Shown here: in pieces, positions 53,620-62,488 of the stretch
How the letters are laid out: every line of letters begins with the position of its first letter
Numbering within the stretch: position 1 is the stretch's first letter
DNA from: Natronorubrum texcoconense
Lineage (GTDB): Archaea > Halobacteriota > Halobacteria > Halobacteriales > Natrialbaceae
Length of the DNA stretch: 64,000 nt
Assembly (NCBI RefSeq): GCF_900100335.1
Contig: NZ_FNFE01000003.1
Location: 372,001 to 436,000, forward strand
Direction of reading: 5' to 3'
Notes under the pieces: generated by a model
What the model was told of the DNA's origin: nothing
The model's database searches: none
Seen by the model: the letters and a program-made list of their open reading frames with translations, nothing else
Translations under genes and position numbers: made by a program

Positions 53620-53727
53620 ACCATTTACGCTCTCTATGTCTTGTAGTTTCCTTCGTAACTCAAGGATTATGTATACGTTCGCAGTATTCTTGCGGGGCCT
53701 CGTCATTTTTGATCAGGTATGAATAAC

Positions 53728-53735
53728 ATTTTTAG
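53728..53735 (+). promoter_or_regulatory. TATA box of the islet gene
   Basis: ATTTTTAG 25-32 nt before ATG 53760, so the foreign gene carries a host-compatible leaderless promoter. Confidence 0.5.
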
Positions 53736-53759
53736 GACTTCTATACCTGTTCTGACTTA

Positions 53760-54575
53760 ATGTCACTGATACAGTCATTGCCTAGTGGTTTTTTCAATAT
53801 TGATTTAGGGGATGTAATATACCTCCTCCTAACCCTGGCACTAGTCGTCCTTTATTGGAAAATGTACAAATTTCAAGAGATAATGGCCTCTATACAGCAC
53901 AAACAAACAGATATAATGGAGAAACAGGCAAATTTTATGGAAGCTAACCACCAGCCGATCTTAGATGTAGAGGATATTACTGGTGATGAAGATACGCTAA
54001 ACATTTCCCTCAAAAACCGAGGCAATGGTCCTGCTCGAAACCTTCTAGTCCAATGTGTTGTTTATAAACAGTCCGACAAAACAACAGAAGCAGAGGTTGA
54101 ACTTAGAAGTGGATATCGAGGAGAGGGTTCTATTCTCGCACCACAGTGGAACCGGCTTTGGAGAAAGTCTGCTCCAGAAATTCGAGCCGATGGCGGAAGT
54201 CAGGATAAGGGACCCTACGACGGGATCGAAATAGATGATCCTCTAACTCGGTTTGAGTCTGATCTGACTTTCAAGTACATGGCACTTGGATCTGGAAATT
54301 ATGAAGTGACATTTTCCGATGCTTTAGATAGAGTAAGTCGAGAGTGGGATTGTGAATATATTGCTCTTGACTTTCACATTGCTATCACGGATATCACAAG
54401 ACAAGTCTATGCTCAATCAATTGGTTCCCTTGGAAACGTCCCAATAGATGCAGAAGGAACATTTGAGGATGCTATAGAAGGTGCACAGATTGGTGCACCT
54501 ATTGGTGAGCCAGTGTCAGAAGATGAAGTTGCCTCAATGTTGCCAATTGACGCTGACAAGATCAATTTCGGCTGA
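53760..54575 (+). CDS. AT-rich foreign gene: single-span membrane protein with beta-rich domain
   Basis: 271 residues. Residues ~15-35 (GDVIYLLLTLALVVLYWKMY) form one membrane helix, followed by a polar helix with many Gln/Met (IMASIQHKQTDIMEKQANFM). The rest appears beta-rich: ISLKNRGNGPARNLLVQCVV, ALGSGNYEVTFSDALDRVSR and YIALDFHIAITDITRQVYAQ. Codon use favours A/T endings (aaa, ata, tta), unlike all neighbours, so recent transfer is likely. No enzymatic motif and no recognised family. Confidence 0.75.
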   Translation: MSLIQSLPSGFFNIDLGDVIYLLLTLALVVLYWKMYKFQEIMASIQHKQTDIMEKQANFMEANHQPILDVEDITGDEDTLNISLKNRGNGPARNLLVQCVVYKQSDKTTEAEVELRSGYRGEGSILAPQWNRLWRKSAPEIRADGGSQDKGPYDGIEIDDPLTRFESDLTFKYMALGSGNYEVTFSDALDRVSREWDCEYIALDFHIAITDITRQVYAQSIGSLGNVPIDAEGTFEDAIEGAQIGAPIGEPVSEDEVASMLPIDADKINFG

Positions 54576-54819
54576 TTTTCTCAAGCGATTCCTTCCGACG
54601 TTCCACCTAGTCACCCTTATTTTGTGTGCAATATTGTTCACTAGCCATATTGTTGATAGGTAAGACATCATGTAAAATGGATTCTAACAAGCCTATAAGT
54701 TCACCGCTAGTTCAAGCGTAGTACGACTTGAGCGATCGTCCCTTACGGTCTCTCGAATAGCAATTCCCTGGCAGCCTCGGGCATAACGACTTCCCTCCGG
54801 CGACCGAACGTCTACTCGA

Positions 54820-55491
54820 ATGCCGCCGAAACTCGAGACGGAGTCGCTCACGCGGGTCGTCGACGGCGAACGAATCGTCGATTCGGTCTCCGTTCGGATC
54901 CCGGCCGCGGAGGTCGCAGCCGTCATCGGCCCCTCCGGGGCCGGCAAGTCGTCGTTTCTTCGGTTGTTGAATCGGCTCGACGAGCCGACCGAGGGAACCG
55001 TCTACCTCGACGGCCGCGACTACCGGGAGATCGACCCGCTGACGCTCCGACGCCGCGTCGGGTTCGTTCCGCAGGCGCCCGCGTTACAGTCGGGCACGGT
55101 CGTCGAAAACGTCACGATCGGCGACCGACTGTGCGACGAACCAGTCGACGACGAGCGAGTCGCTCGTCTCCTCGAGCGCGTCGGGCTGGGCGGCTACCGA
55201 GACGAGCCCATCGACGACCTCTCCGGGGGTGAGCAACAGCGCGTGGCGATCACGCGAACGCTGTACGTCGATCCGGAGGTCGTCCTGCTCGACGAGCCGA
55301 GCGCGCACCTCGACTCCGCGACCGAATCGCAGATCGAGGGGTTGCTCGAGGAGCTGATCCGCGAGGACGAGTTGACCTGCGTCGTCGTCACGCACGATAC
55401 CGACCAGGCGCGGCGTCTGGGGGACCGAATCGTCCGGTTCGAAGACGGACGGGTGACGCAGGTCGGCGCGCCGCGGGAGGTGATTCCGTGA
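54820..55491 (+). CDS. ABC transporter ATP-binding protein, FetA/YbbL-like
   Basis: 223 residues. Walker A GPSGAGKSSFLRLLNRLDEP, Q-loop FVPQAPAL, signature LSGGEQQRVAITRTL, Walker B VVLLDEPSAHLDSA and H-loop VVTHDTDQA. Its stop overlaps the start of the UPF0014 permease by 4 nt. Such pairs (FetAB in E. coli) have been linked to iron export and oxidative-stress resistance. Confidence 0.88.
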   Translation: MPPKLETESLTRVVDGERIVDSVSVRIPAAEVAAVIGPSGAGKSSFLRLLNRLDEPTEGTVYLDGRDYREIDPLTLRRRVGFVPQAPALQSGTVVENVTIGDRLCDEPVDDERVARLLERVGLGGYRDEPIDDLSGGEQQRVAITRTLYVDPEVVLLDEPSAHLDSATESQIEGLLEELIREDELTCVVVTHDTDQARRLGDRIVRFEDGRVTQVGAPREVIP

Positions 55492-56312
55492 TCGAAGACG
55501 CGATCGCGACGCTGCTCGAACACGCGAGCGACCCCGAGATACGCACGGGGTTCGCACAGATCGGTATCGCGGTCGTGCTCACCGTGGTCGTCCTCGGGGT
55601 CACCTACGTGCAGGAGCTCGGATTCGAGCGCGAACTCCTCACAACGAGCGCCAGAGGGTTCGTCCAGATCCTCGCGACCGGTGCGGTGATCGGGATGCTG
55701 CTCGCGGCTCACATCGCGTGGGCGAGCGTCGTCCTCGCGTTCATGATCGTCGCCGCGGCCTGGATCTCACACGAGCGCGGCGCCGACCTGCCGGGTTCCT
55801 TTCGCGCGTCGCTCGTGGCGATCGCCCTCGGTTCGGCCGTCGTCATCGCCTCGATGGCGTTCGCCGGCGCGATCGAGCGGACGATGCGGGACCTGATCGT
55901 CGTCGGCAGCATGGTCATCGCGATGGCGATGAAGACCAACTCGCTCGCGCTCGAGCGCTTTACGAACGAGATCTCGAGTAATCGGGCCGAAATCGAGGCG
56001 GTGTTGAGCGTCGGCGCCCCGCCGGAGCGCGTCGTGAGCGAGTACGTTTCGACGAGCATCTACGCGTCGCTCATCCCGATACTCGACCGGATCAAGAGCC
56101 TGGGAATCGTCTCGATTCCGGGGCTGATGGCCGGGATGATCATCGCCGGGGCGAACCCGATCTACGCCGCCCAGTACCAGTTCGTCATCATGCTCATGCT
56201 GTTCGCGGCCAGCGCGGTGACGTGTATGGCGAGTACGCTGCTGGTCAGTCGGTACGTGTTCACCGACGCGAAACAGCTCGACGGTGACGTCCTCGAGGCC
56301 ATCGACGGCTGA
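55488..56312 (+). CDS. UPF0014 (FetB/YbbM-like) ABC permease
   Basis: 274 residues with about seven membrane helices. Family signatures: TYVQELGFERELLTTSARGF, VQILATGAVIGMLLAAH, RADIEAVLSVGAPPERV-like RAEIEAVLSVGAPPERVVSE and SLGIVSIPGLMAGMIIAGAN. Partner of the ATPase just upstream; together they make a FetAB-type exporter, probably for iron or another metal. Start GTG 55488 overlaps the preceding stop. Confidence 0.88.
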   Translation: MIEDAIATLLEHASDPEIRTGFAQIGIAVVLTVVVLGVTYVQELGFERELLTTSARGFVQILATGAVIGMLLAAHIAWASVVLAFMIVAAAWISHERGADLPGSFRASLVAIALGSAVVIASMAFAGAIERTMRDLIVVGSMVIAMAMKTNSLALERFTNEISSNRAEIEAVLSVGAPPERVVSEYVSTSIYASLIPILDRIKSLGIVSIPGLMAGMIIAGANPIYAAQYQFVIMLMLFAASAVTCMASTLLVSRYVFTDAKQLDGDVLEAIDG

Positions 56313-56345
56313 AGGCCGGAGGAGCCGGGAAAATCGATTCGGAGA

Positions 56346-56756
56346 CTACGCCGGCGCCTCGAGCCCCTCGTACGCCTCGATCGGCTCACGAATCTCGTCG
56401 GGGAGCGGGGACGGCCGCTTCGAGTCGGGATCGATGTGGACCAACGTCGTCTCGGCCGTCGCGGCCACGTCGTCGTCGACGCGAATCTCGTACTCCATAG
56501 TACAACTCGAGTCGCCCAGTCGGGCGACCCGAAGCGAGACGGTGGGATCGTCGCCCATGACGACCGGCCGTCGGTAGTCGATCTCGAGGTTCGCGATGAC
56601 GAAGGAGATGTTTTCAGCGGCGATGCCGACGACCTCCTCGAGATAGTCGGTGCGTGCGATCTCCAGATAGCTCGCGTAGACGGCGTGGTTGACGTGATTC
56701 AGCGGATCGAGATCGCGGTACCGGACGGGGACCGAAACGGTAAACGGGTTGTTCAT
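56346..56756 (-). CDS. Acyl-CoA thioesterase (hotdog fold)
   Basis: 136 residues from ATG 56756. The 4-hydroxybenzoyl-CoA thioesterase-type motif RYRDLDPLNHVNHAVYASYL has the catalytic Asp. Downstream IANLEIDYRRPVVMGDDPTV and TAETTLVHIDPDSKRPSPLP complete the hotdog fold. It hydrolyses acyl-CoA thioesters; the substrate is unknown. Confidence 0.88.
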   Translation of the reverse strand: MNNPFTVSVPVRYRDLDPLNHVNHAVYASYLEIARTDYLEEVVGIAAENISFVIANLEIDYRRPVVMGDDPTVSLRVARLGDSSCTMEYEIRVDDDVAATAETTLVHIDPDSKRPSPLPDEIREPIEAYEGLEAPA

Positions 56757-56854
56757 TGCGTGTTCGTAGCCGACTGAGACAAAAGAGGGCTGTGGTTCTG
56801 GCAACCGGTCCGCAGTCGTGCGGAATGGGAGTGACTGTCGGCCGGTACTGCTCC

Positions 56855-57616
56855 CTACTCGTACAGTCTCGCGTGGGCCGTACAAAACTGCGGATCACGC
56901 AACTGGGCGTCGATCAGTTCCTCGTGGTAGTGGGCGTTGTAGAGTCGACACGTCTCCCGCTCGCAGAACGATTCGCCCGTCTCGAGGTAGTGGTACGCCT
57001 GCAGAACGTAGCCACAGAGCGCGTCGGTCGTCCGCGGGTCGTCCTCGATCAGGAACTCGCCTTCGACCTGATTCTCGAGCACCTCTCGCGGCGGGGTATC
57101 CCCTGACAGGAGGGCGTGACGTTGCTGTTCCTTGTAGTACGCGTCGGGCTTCGCGGGGGCCTCGTAGAGTCCGGGCACCGAGACCAGCGCGGGTTGCCCG
57201 AGGACGTTCACGCGCTTGTGCCAGCGGCCGTCGTGGTCGCCCCAGGTGCCGATCGCCCGATCCAGAATCGGCACGTGGAGCGTCTCGAGGCCTCGTTCGG
57301 CGGCCAGTAACGCGCTGTTCAGCGCCCGCTGAACCTGCAGGCCGTCGTAAAGCACGCCGCCCTCGCGTTCGGGGTTCTCGAGGGCGCGTTCCTCGTACCG
57401 GACGATCCCCAGCATCGTGTTGCCGGTGTCGCGCTCGTAGGGTGAACTGACCCGCGCCTCGGCGAATCGTTCGGCGAGGGTTTCGGTTCGATGGACGTCG
57501 AGAAATCGGTCGCGAACCGTCACGGCGGCGTCGATTCGAGCCTCGAGCCAGTCCCCGACCTCGTCCACGTCGGCGACCGTCGAAGGGGCGCGATAGAGGA
57601 TGACGTTGTCGACCAT
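56855..57616 (-). CDS. Uncharacterised archaeal protein with C-terminal Cys/His cluster
   Basis: 253 residues from ATG 57616. Starts MVDNVILYRAPSTVADVDEV. Well-defined segments are NTMLGIVRYEERALENPERE, ILDRAIGTWGDHDGRWHKRV and LVSVPGLYEAPAKPDAYYKE. The C-terminus has SFCERETCRLYNAHYHEELI followed by DPQFCTAHARLYE, a Cys/His cluster suggesting a metal site. It may belong to the group annotated as putative metallopeptidases (DUF6775), which I recall with moderate certainty. Confidence 0.6.
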   Translation of the reverse strand: MVDNVILYRAPSTVADVDEVGDWLEARIDAAVTVRDRFLDVHRTETLAERFAEARVSSPYERDTGNTMLGIVRYEERALENPEREGGVLYDGLQVQRALNSALLAAERGLETLHVPILDRAIGTWGDHDGRWHKRVNVLGQPALVSVPGLYEAPAKPDAYYKEQQRHALLSGDTPPREVLENQVEGEFLIEDDPRTTDALCGYVLQAYHYLETGESFCERETCRLYNAHYHEELIDAQLRDPQFCTAHARLYE

Positions 57617-57693
57617 ATATGACTTAGTTGTACCACTGCGTGAAACGCTTGCGGTCGCGGATCGGTCGTTCGTGTGTCCGCCTCGAGAGAGGT

Positions 57694-58584
57694 CTAGGGG
57701 TCCAGAAACGCAGGTCCGTCAACCGTCTCGTTTCGGGCCTCGCGCCAGGAGTGTGCCGGCTTCCAGCCCAGTTCCCGACGTGCTTTCGCCGTCGAGAACG
57801 CCGACTGCTCGCTCTCGAGATCGCAGTCCTCGGGCAGACCGTCGAAGACAGTCTCGATGGCGTCCGCGGTCGGCCGGCCGAGGCCGTTGTCGGGCGCAGC
57901 AGCCAGATACGGCTCGTGGCCGTCGATCTCGGCCTCGAGCGCGGCGTCGACGATCGAGACCACGTCGCGGACGTCGACGTACGACCAGAAACAGCCGCTC
58001 CGGTCGGCCGTCTCGGGATCGAACGGCGTCCACTCGTCGATCGCTCGGTACTCGCCGGGGTACTGGATCCACGTCGGCCGGATCGAAGCGACCGAAATAC
58101 CGTACTTGCGAACCGTCTTCGCCGCGAGTTCCTCGCCGACGAGTTTCGACGCGCCGTAGCCGTCTTCCGGCCGCTGTGGGTGGGTCTCGTCGATCGGCAG
58201 ATAGTCCGGCAGGAACGGCTGCTGGGCGAAGGGCATTCCGTAGAGGCTCTCGCTCGAGGCCCAGATCACGTCTGCACCGGCCCGCCCCGCGGCCTCGAAG
58301 ACGTGGTAGGCGCTCGAGACGTTCGTCAGGAACGTCTCGGTGCCGGTCGTGATTCCCATGCGCGGAATTCCCGCAAAGTGGATCACCGCGTCCGGTTCGG
58401 GGTCGAGGATCGCCTCAAGCGCCTGTCCCTGTTCGGTGAGGTCCGCCTCGAGGAAGGTTGCGTTTTCGCGCTCGCGCGACGGGCGCTCGAGGTCGATCCC
58501 GGTCACCTCGTGGCCGGCGTCCGCGAAGTGATCGACGATCCAGCTCCCCGCAGCGCCGGTCGCGCCGGTGACGACGAGTTTCAT
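57694..58584 (-). CDS. NAD-dependent epimerase/dehydratase (extended SDR)
   Basis: 296 residues. Rossmann motif LVVTGATGAAGSWIVDHFAD, then ADLTEQGQALEAIL, AVIHFAGIPRMG, IWASSESLYGMP and the YGASK active site (Tyr and Lys) in DGYGASKLVGEELA. The C-terminal substrate region has RPTWIQYPGEYRA. It resembles sugar-nucleotide epimerases and uronate dehydrogenases. Substrate unresolved. Confidence 0.85.
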   Translation of the reverse strand: MKLVVTGATGAAGSWIVDHFADAGHEVTGIDLERPSRERENATFLEADLTEQGQALEAILDPEPDAVIHFAGIPRMGITTGTETFLTNVSSAYHVFEAAGRAGADVIWASSESLYGMPFAQQPFLPDYLPIDETHPQRPEDGYGASKLVGEELAAKTVRKYGISVASIRPTWIQYPGEYRAIDEWTPFDPETADRSGCFWSYVDVRDVVSIVDAALEAEIDGHEPYLAAAPDNGLGRPTADAIETVFDGLPEDCDLESEQSAFSTAKARRELGWKPAHSWREARNETVDGPAFLDP

Positions 58585-58726
58585 GCGGAACTGGTGCTCG
58601 CGAGTTGCGAAAACGGTGTGGATTTCGGTGTGCCGACGCCAACGCCGGGAACGATCGATCGACCGTCTCGAGCGATCACTGGATCCGAAGAGTTACGAGA
58701 CAGTTCGACAAATAGACAGGACACAC

Positions 58727-59023
58727 GTGACAATCTCGACGCACGAAACCGTGCTTCTCGTCACCTCCAGCACCGCCGAATCCCTGGTGACGGCCGCGGT
58801 ACTAGCCGCGGTTGGCGTGCTGTTCTTGCTCCGTATTCACGTCGAGTTCGAACTGCTGCACGCGGTCGCGAGTTCCGAGACGTCGTCCTCCCAGCCGTCC
58901 AAAACAAACTGTCCGTCGTGTGGCGCTCGCACGACGGTCGACGGCGTCTGTGACTACTGTGAGGAGCCGTTAGCCGACGATTCTACGGCTACCGACCGGA
59001 CGGACGAGACTGGCCGGTTCTGA
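58727..59023 (+). CDS. Small membrane protein with C-terminal zinc ribbon
   Basis: 98 residues from GTG 58727. One membrane helix (LVTAAVLAAVGVLFLLRIHV) then a linker and a zinc ribbon CPSCG (2 Cys) and CDYCEEP (2 Cys), ending acidic (DDSTATDRTDETGRF). The start is the nearest GTG after the epimerase promoter region; earlier starts are possible. Function unknown. Confidence 0.55.
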   Translation: MTISTHETVLLVTSSTAESLVTAAVLAAVGVLFLLRIHVEFELLHAVASSETSSSQPSKTNCPSCGARTTVDGVCDYCEEPLADDSTATDRTDETGRF

Positions 59024-59062
59024 GTCGAGCGCAAAAAATGCGGGAACGGCGTCGAGGGCCGA

Positions 59063-59992
59063 TCAGTCGTCGGCGGGCGCAGCGCGGCTGGTGAGTTGGA
59101 CGGGTTCGGCGTCGACCTCGAGTTCGTCGAGTGCCACCTGGGCGGCACGCTTGCCGGAGACGAGCATGGCACCGAAGGTCGGGCCCATGCGCGGGAGGCC
59201 GTAGGTCGTCGCGGTGGCCATCCCGGTGGCGATGAGCCCTTCGTGGACGAGCCCGGTGTGTTCGACGACGGCGTCCTCGGACTTGCCGACCCACATCGAG
59301 TCGTGGCCGGGCGAGTCGTGGCCGGGTGCGCCGTAGCTGTCGTCGCCGGTCTGGTCCATTCCCGTCGCGTTGGCCTCGGCGTCGGCGATGCCGGGGGCGT
59401 CCAAGACGCCGCGCTCGTCGAGTTTCTTGATCGCCATCGCGTCGTGGCCCGTCGCGTCGATGACGAGGTCCGCTTCGACCGCGATGGGGTCGACGCAGGT
59501 GATCTCGCGGGGCAGCGCGTGGACCGGCGTCCAGTTCATGACGATACCGGACACCTTGTGATCCTCGCGGATGACGATGTCCGTGAACTCGGTCATGTTC
59601 TGCATCTTCGCGCCGGCGTCGCAGGCGGCCTTGATGAGCCCGGAACAGGCCTCGGGCCCGTTGGCGACGTAGAGTCCCTCGCTGTCCTGTGACTGCTTGT
59701 AGGAGACGTCGAGTTCGTCGAGCACCTGCTGGGCGGGGTCCCGAACGGTGACCTTGTTCATCAGGAAGCCGCCGAGCCAGAAGCCGCCGCCGAGGTAGTT
59801 GTTCTTCTCGACGACCATCACCTTCACGCCGCGTTCTGCGAGTTCCTTCGCGGCCGTCAGCCCCGACGGGCCGCCGCCGACGATAATCACGTCCGAATCC
59901 GAGAAGTCCATGAACTCCTCGGTCCACTCCTGACCGATTGCACGCGTTACGTCCGCTTCGCCGACTTGACTGAACTGTTCGAATTCGCTCAT
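59063..59992 (-). CDS. thi4: Thiazole synthase Thi4
   Basis: 309 residues from ATG 59992 ([20 protein letters not shown]). NAD/FAD-type fold [20 protein letters not shown], then [20 protein letters not shown]. Cys166 in [21 protein letters not shown] corresponds to the sulfur-donor cysteine of suicide Thi4 enzymes, shown essential in the Haloferax homologue. It makes the thiazole moiety of thiamine from NAD, glycine and sulfur. The C-terminal [20 protein letters not shown] fits the family. Likely under ThiR control. Confidence 0.95.
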   Translation of the reverse strand: MSEFEQFSQVGEADVTRAIGQEWTEEFMDFSDSDVIIVGGGPSGLTAAKELAERGVKVMVVEKNNYLGGGFWLGGFLMNKVTVRDPAQQVLDELDVSYKQSQDSEGLYVANGPEACSGLIKAACDAGAKMQNMTEFTDIVIREDHKVSGIVMNWTPVHALPREITCVDPIAVEADLVIDATGHDAMAIKKLDERGVLDAPGIADAEANATGMDQTGDDSYGAPGHDSPGHDSMWVGKSEDAVVEHTGLVHEGLIATGMATATTYGLPRMGPTFGAMLVSGKRAAQVALDELEVDAEPVQLTSRAAPADD

Positions 59993-60323
59993 ACAACTAG
60001 GTGGTAACAGTTGGTGGTGAAAAGTCTGTCGGGACTGCCCGGTCGAGAACGAAACTCTCAGCGGTTGAACCGTTCGGATCACGATCTTTCGTGAGGCACG
60101 GAATCTGTACGGAAAGACGAAACGATACCAGCGGTACGGCCGAAATACCCGGGTCGATCGGCGACGGTACGCTCGACACCGACGACACGTTCGACACTAC
60201 TGTCAGCTCGAAAGCTGACCCCGAACGACGGTGGCACTCGAGAACGATCACCGACTGCGACCCGAGTCACCCGATATCGGGGCTCCAGAACGCTGAAGCC
60301 CCGCCACCACATACGCAGTAGCG
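59993..60323. other. Intergenic region upstream of thi4
   Basis: 331 bp with no credible gene. Just before the thi4 ATG are two GGTGGT hexamers (60000-60005 and 60013-60018) separated by AACAGTT. These could be a regulator site, for example ThiR, but no proven consensus is available to me. Confidence 0.4.
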
Positions 60324-60713
60324 ATGGACCGTCGTGCGTTTCTCGCGTGTGCCGCTCTCGTGCCGCTGTCGGGCTGTCTCGAGTTTCTCGAGGACAGTGG
60401 CGAGGATATTACCGAGCCCGGCGACGTCGAGATCGTCTGGCACGACCTCGTTCGCGACGATCCGGGGACCGACGACGAGCGGGTAGTCGTCTGGGGAGCG
60501 GTCAGGAACGTCGGCGACCGAACGCTCTCGTACCTCGAGGTCCGGGCGACGTTCTTCGACGAGGAGGGAGAAGAACTCGAGACCGTCATCGAGAACGTCG
60601 ATGCCGACGTCTCCTCGGGGGAGGAGTGGCCGTTCGAGATCGAGTTTCCCAGATTCGGCGAGGACGCAGCGGCGGTCACGACGTACGAACTCGAGCCGGC
60701 AACGGGGGTCTGA
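60324..60713 (+). CDS. FxLYD-like lipoprotein
   Basis: 129 residues. Signal/lipobox RRAFLACAALVPLSGC (Cys18). The mature part VVVWGAVRNVGDRTLSYLEV and RATFFDEEGEELETVIENVD is the FxLYD pattern (a beta-sandwich common in haloarchaeal surface lipoproteins). Function unknown. Confidence 0.8.
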   Translation: MDRRAFLACAALVPLSGCLEFLEDSGEDITEPGDVEIVWHDLVRDDPGTDDERVVVWGAVRNVGDRTLSYLEVRATFFDEEGEELETVIENVDADVSSGEEWPFEIEFPRFGEDAAAVTTYELEPATGV

Positions 60714-60819
60714 TGGTACCGCGCATGGAGTGGCTGCATCGAACGCACTCGCTTGAGAAGCGGTCGAGTGAACCGTCGGTAGCCGAGGCCGCGACGACCG
60801 GACGGAGGGGAGCCGTGCT

Positions 60820-62460
60820 ATGACCGACGGTGACTCGGGTTCCGACCGCGATTCCGATCCCGGCCGCGACGACGGTGTCGATCCCGATGAGGGCTCGGAC
60901 GGTGGACTCGGTCTCGGCCCGGACGCCGACACCGAGTCGGAGAGCGACCCGAACTCGGACCGCGACGAGGGGATCTCGACGCTCGCGAAACAGGGGAGCA
61001 TCACGTTCGTCGGCAACCTCATCAACGGCGCGCTTGGCTTCGCGATCGTTATGCTGATGACCCGGTTCGTCAGCCCCTCCGTCTACGGACTGTTCGTGCT
61101 GGCGACGTCGGTCATCCTGTTCATGCAGGTGTTCGCGAACCTCGGTCTCCCGCTGGCGATCGACTACTTCGTGCCGCAGTATTTGGACGACGACGAGCAC
61201 GGGAAGGCCAAAGGCGTGATCGTTCAGGTGACCGCGACCGTGCTGATCACGTCCTCGCTGGTCGCCTTCGCTCTCGCCCTCAGCGCCACGTACATCGCCG
61301 ACCTCTTCCAGGAGCCGGCGATGGGGATCGGGCTCCTCCTGCTCTCGGTGACGATCCCGATGCTCGCGATCTACAACGTGCTGTTGACCTCCTACTACAG
61401 CATCAAGAAGCTCCAGTACCGCGTCATCATGCGCGATATCGTGCGGCCGATCGTCCGCTTCGTCGTCACCGCGGGGCTCTTGCTCGTCGGCTACGGGCTG
61501 CTCGGCCTCATCGCCGGCTACGTCGTCGGCCTGTTCGTCGCGATCACGATCGGCGCGGCCGTCTTCGTCTACAAGGCCTGGGGGCTCCTGACGGCCGAGA
61601 TCGAACTCGTCGCGCCGGCGCCGCTCGTCAAGTACTCCGTCCCGCTGGCGATGACCAGCGTCGTCTTCGTCCTGATGGGCCACGTCGACTACTTCGTCCT
61701 CGGCTTCTTCCTCGATTCCGACGACGTCGGCATCTACCGCGTCGGCTACATGCTCGGCTCGGGACTGATGATCATCTTCAACTCGCTGTCGCCCGTGTTC
61801 AAGCCGCTGATCGCCGAGACGCGGGACGACATCGATCTGGTCGAGGAGCGGTTTCGGATCATGGCCCGCTGGATCGCTGCAATTACGCTCCCCGTCGCTA
61901 TCTTCCTCTCGCTCGGTGCGAGTTCGTACCTCGCCGTGCTGTACACGCCCCAGTACGCCGAAGCGAACACCATCGTCGCGCTGCTCGCCGCTGCGTTCCT
62001 CTTCAACGTCACCTTCGGCGGTCCCGACGGCTCGCTGCTGCAGGGTCTGGGCTACTCGCGGGTCGTCTTCGGTAACACCCTCGTGCTCTTCGGCACGAAC
62101 TTCCTCGTCTCGTTCACGCTCGTGCCCTTCATCGGGATCGAAGGGGCGGCGATCGGGTCGGCGGCCGCGCTCTTTCTCGTGGGCTGTCTGACCCTCGTCG
62201 AAATCTACTACTTCGACGGCATCCACCCCTTTACCCGGGACTTCGCCAAAGTCGTCGGCGCCGGCGTTCCCGCGGCTATCGCCGGCGCGCCGATCGTTTA
62301 CTTCCTCGAGTCGGACGCGATCATCGTCGCCCTGCTCCCCATCGTGGTCGTCGGCACCTACCTACTCACGCTGATCGCGACGGACGCCTTCACCGACGCG
62401 GACGCCCAGATGGCCGCCGAGTTCAGCCCGACGCTCAGAAAGTGGATTCCGAGTCGATAG
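60820..62460 (+). CDS. Oligosaccharide flippase (Wzx-like)
   Basis: 546 residues. A ~45-residue acidic cytoplasmic start (DGDSGSDRDSDPGRDDGVD...) precedes about 14 membrane helices. Typical segments: GSITFVGNLINGALGFAIVM, LMTRFVSPSVYGLFVLATSV, VRPIVRFVVTAGLLLVGYGL, DYFVLGFFLDSDDVGIYRVG and NVTFGGPDGSLLQGLGYSRV. It would move lipid-linked sugars across the membrane for S-layer glycosylation or surface polysaccharide. Confidence 0.85.
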   Translation: MTDGDSGSDRDSDPGRDDGVDPDEGSDGGLGLGPDADTESESDPNSDRDEGISTLAKQGSITFVGNLINGALGFAIVMLMTRFVSPSVYGLFVLATSVILFMQVFANLGLPLAIDYFVPQYLDDDEHGKAKGVIVQVTATVLITSSLVAFALALSATYIADLFQEPAMGIGLLLLSVTIPMLAIYNVLLTSYYSIKKLQYRVIMRDIVRPIVRFVVTAGLLLVGYGLLGLIAGYVVGLFVAITIGAAVFVYKAWGLLTAEIELVAPAPLVKYSVPLAMTSVVFVLMGHVDYFVLGFFLDSDDVGIYRVGYMLGSGLMIIFNSLSPVFKPLIAETRDDIDLVEERFRIMARWIAAITLPVAIFLSLGASSYLAVLYTPQYAEANTIVALLAAAFLFNVTFGGPDGSLLQGLGYSRVVFGNTLVLFGTNFLVSFTLVPFIGIEGAAIGSAAALFLVGCLTLVEIYYFDGIHPFTRDFAKVVGAGVPAAIAGAPIVYFLESDAIIVALLPIVVVGTYLLTLIATDAFTDADAQMAAEFSPTLRKWIPSR

Positions 62461-62488
62461 TCGGCCCTCGAGCGGCGAAACACCCGTC

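Larger units (their letters stand above)
53574..54735. mobile_element. AT-rich islet bounded by an imperfect 13-bp direct repeat
   Basis: ACGACTTGAGTGA at 53574-53586 and ACGACTTGAGCGA at 54723-54735 differ by one base and enclose about 1.1 kb of visibly AT-rich DNA holding one gene. No integrase or transposase is present and the ends show no clear inverted repeats. Likely an acquired cargo segment or a decayed element; the repeat could be an attachment or target-site duplication. Confidence 0.4.

Noticed and set aside
60676-62226. Long antisense open frame opposite the flippase gene
   Set aside because: The flippase frame has clear membrane helices and family motifs. The antisense frame is highly charged without domains and arises from GC-rich codon structure.
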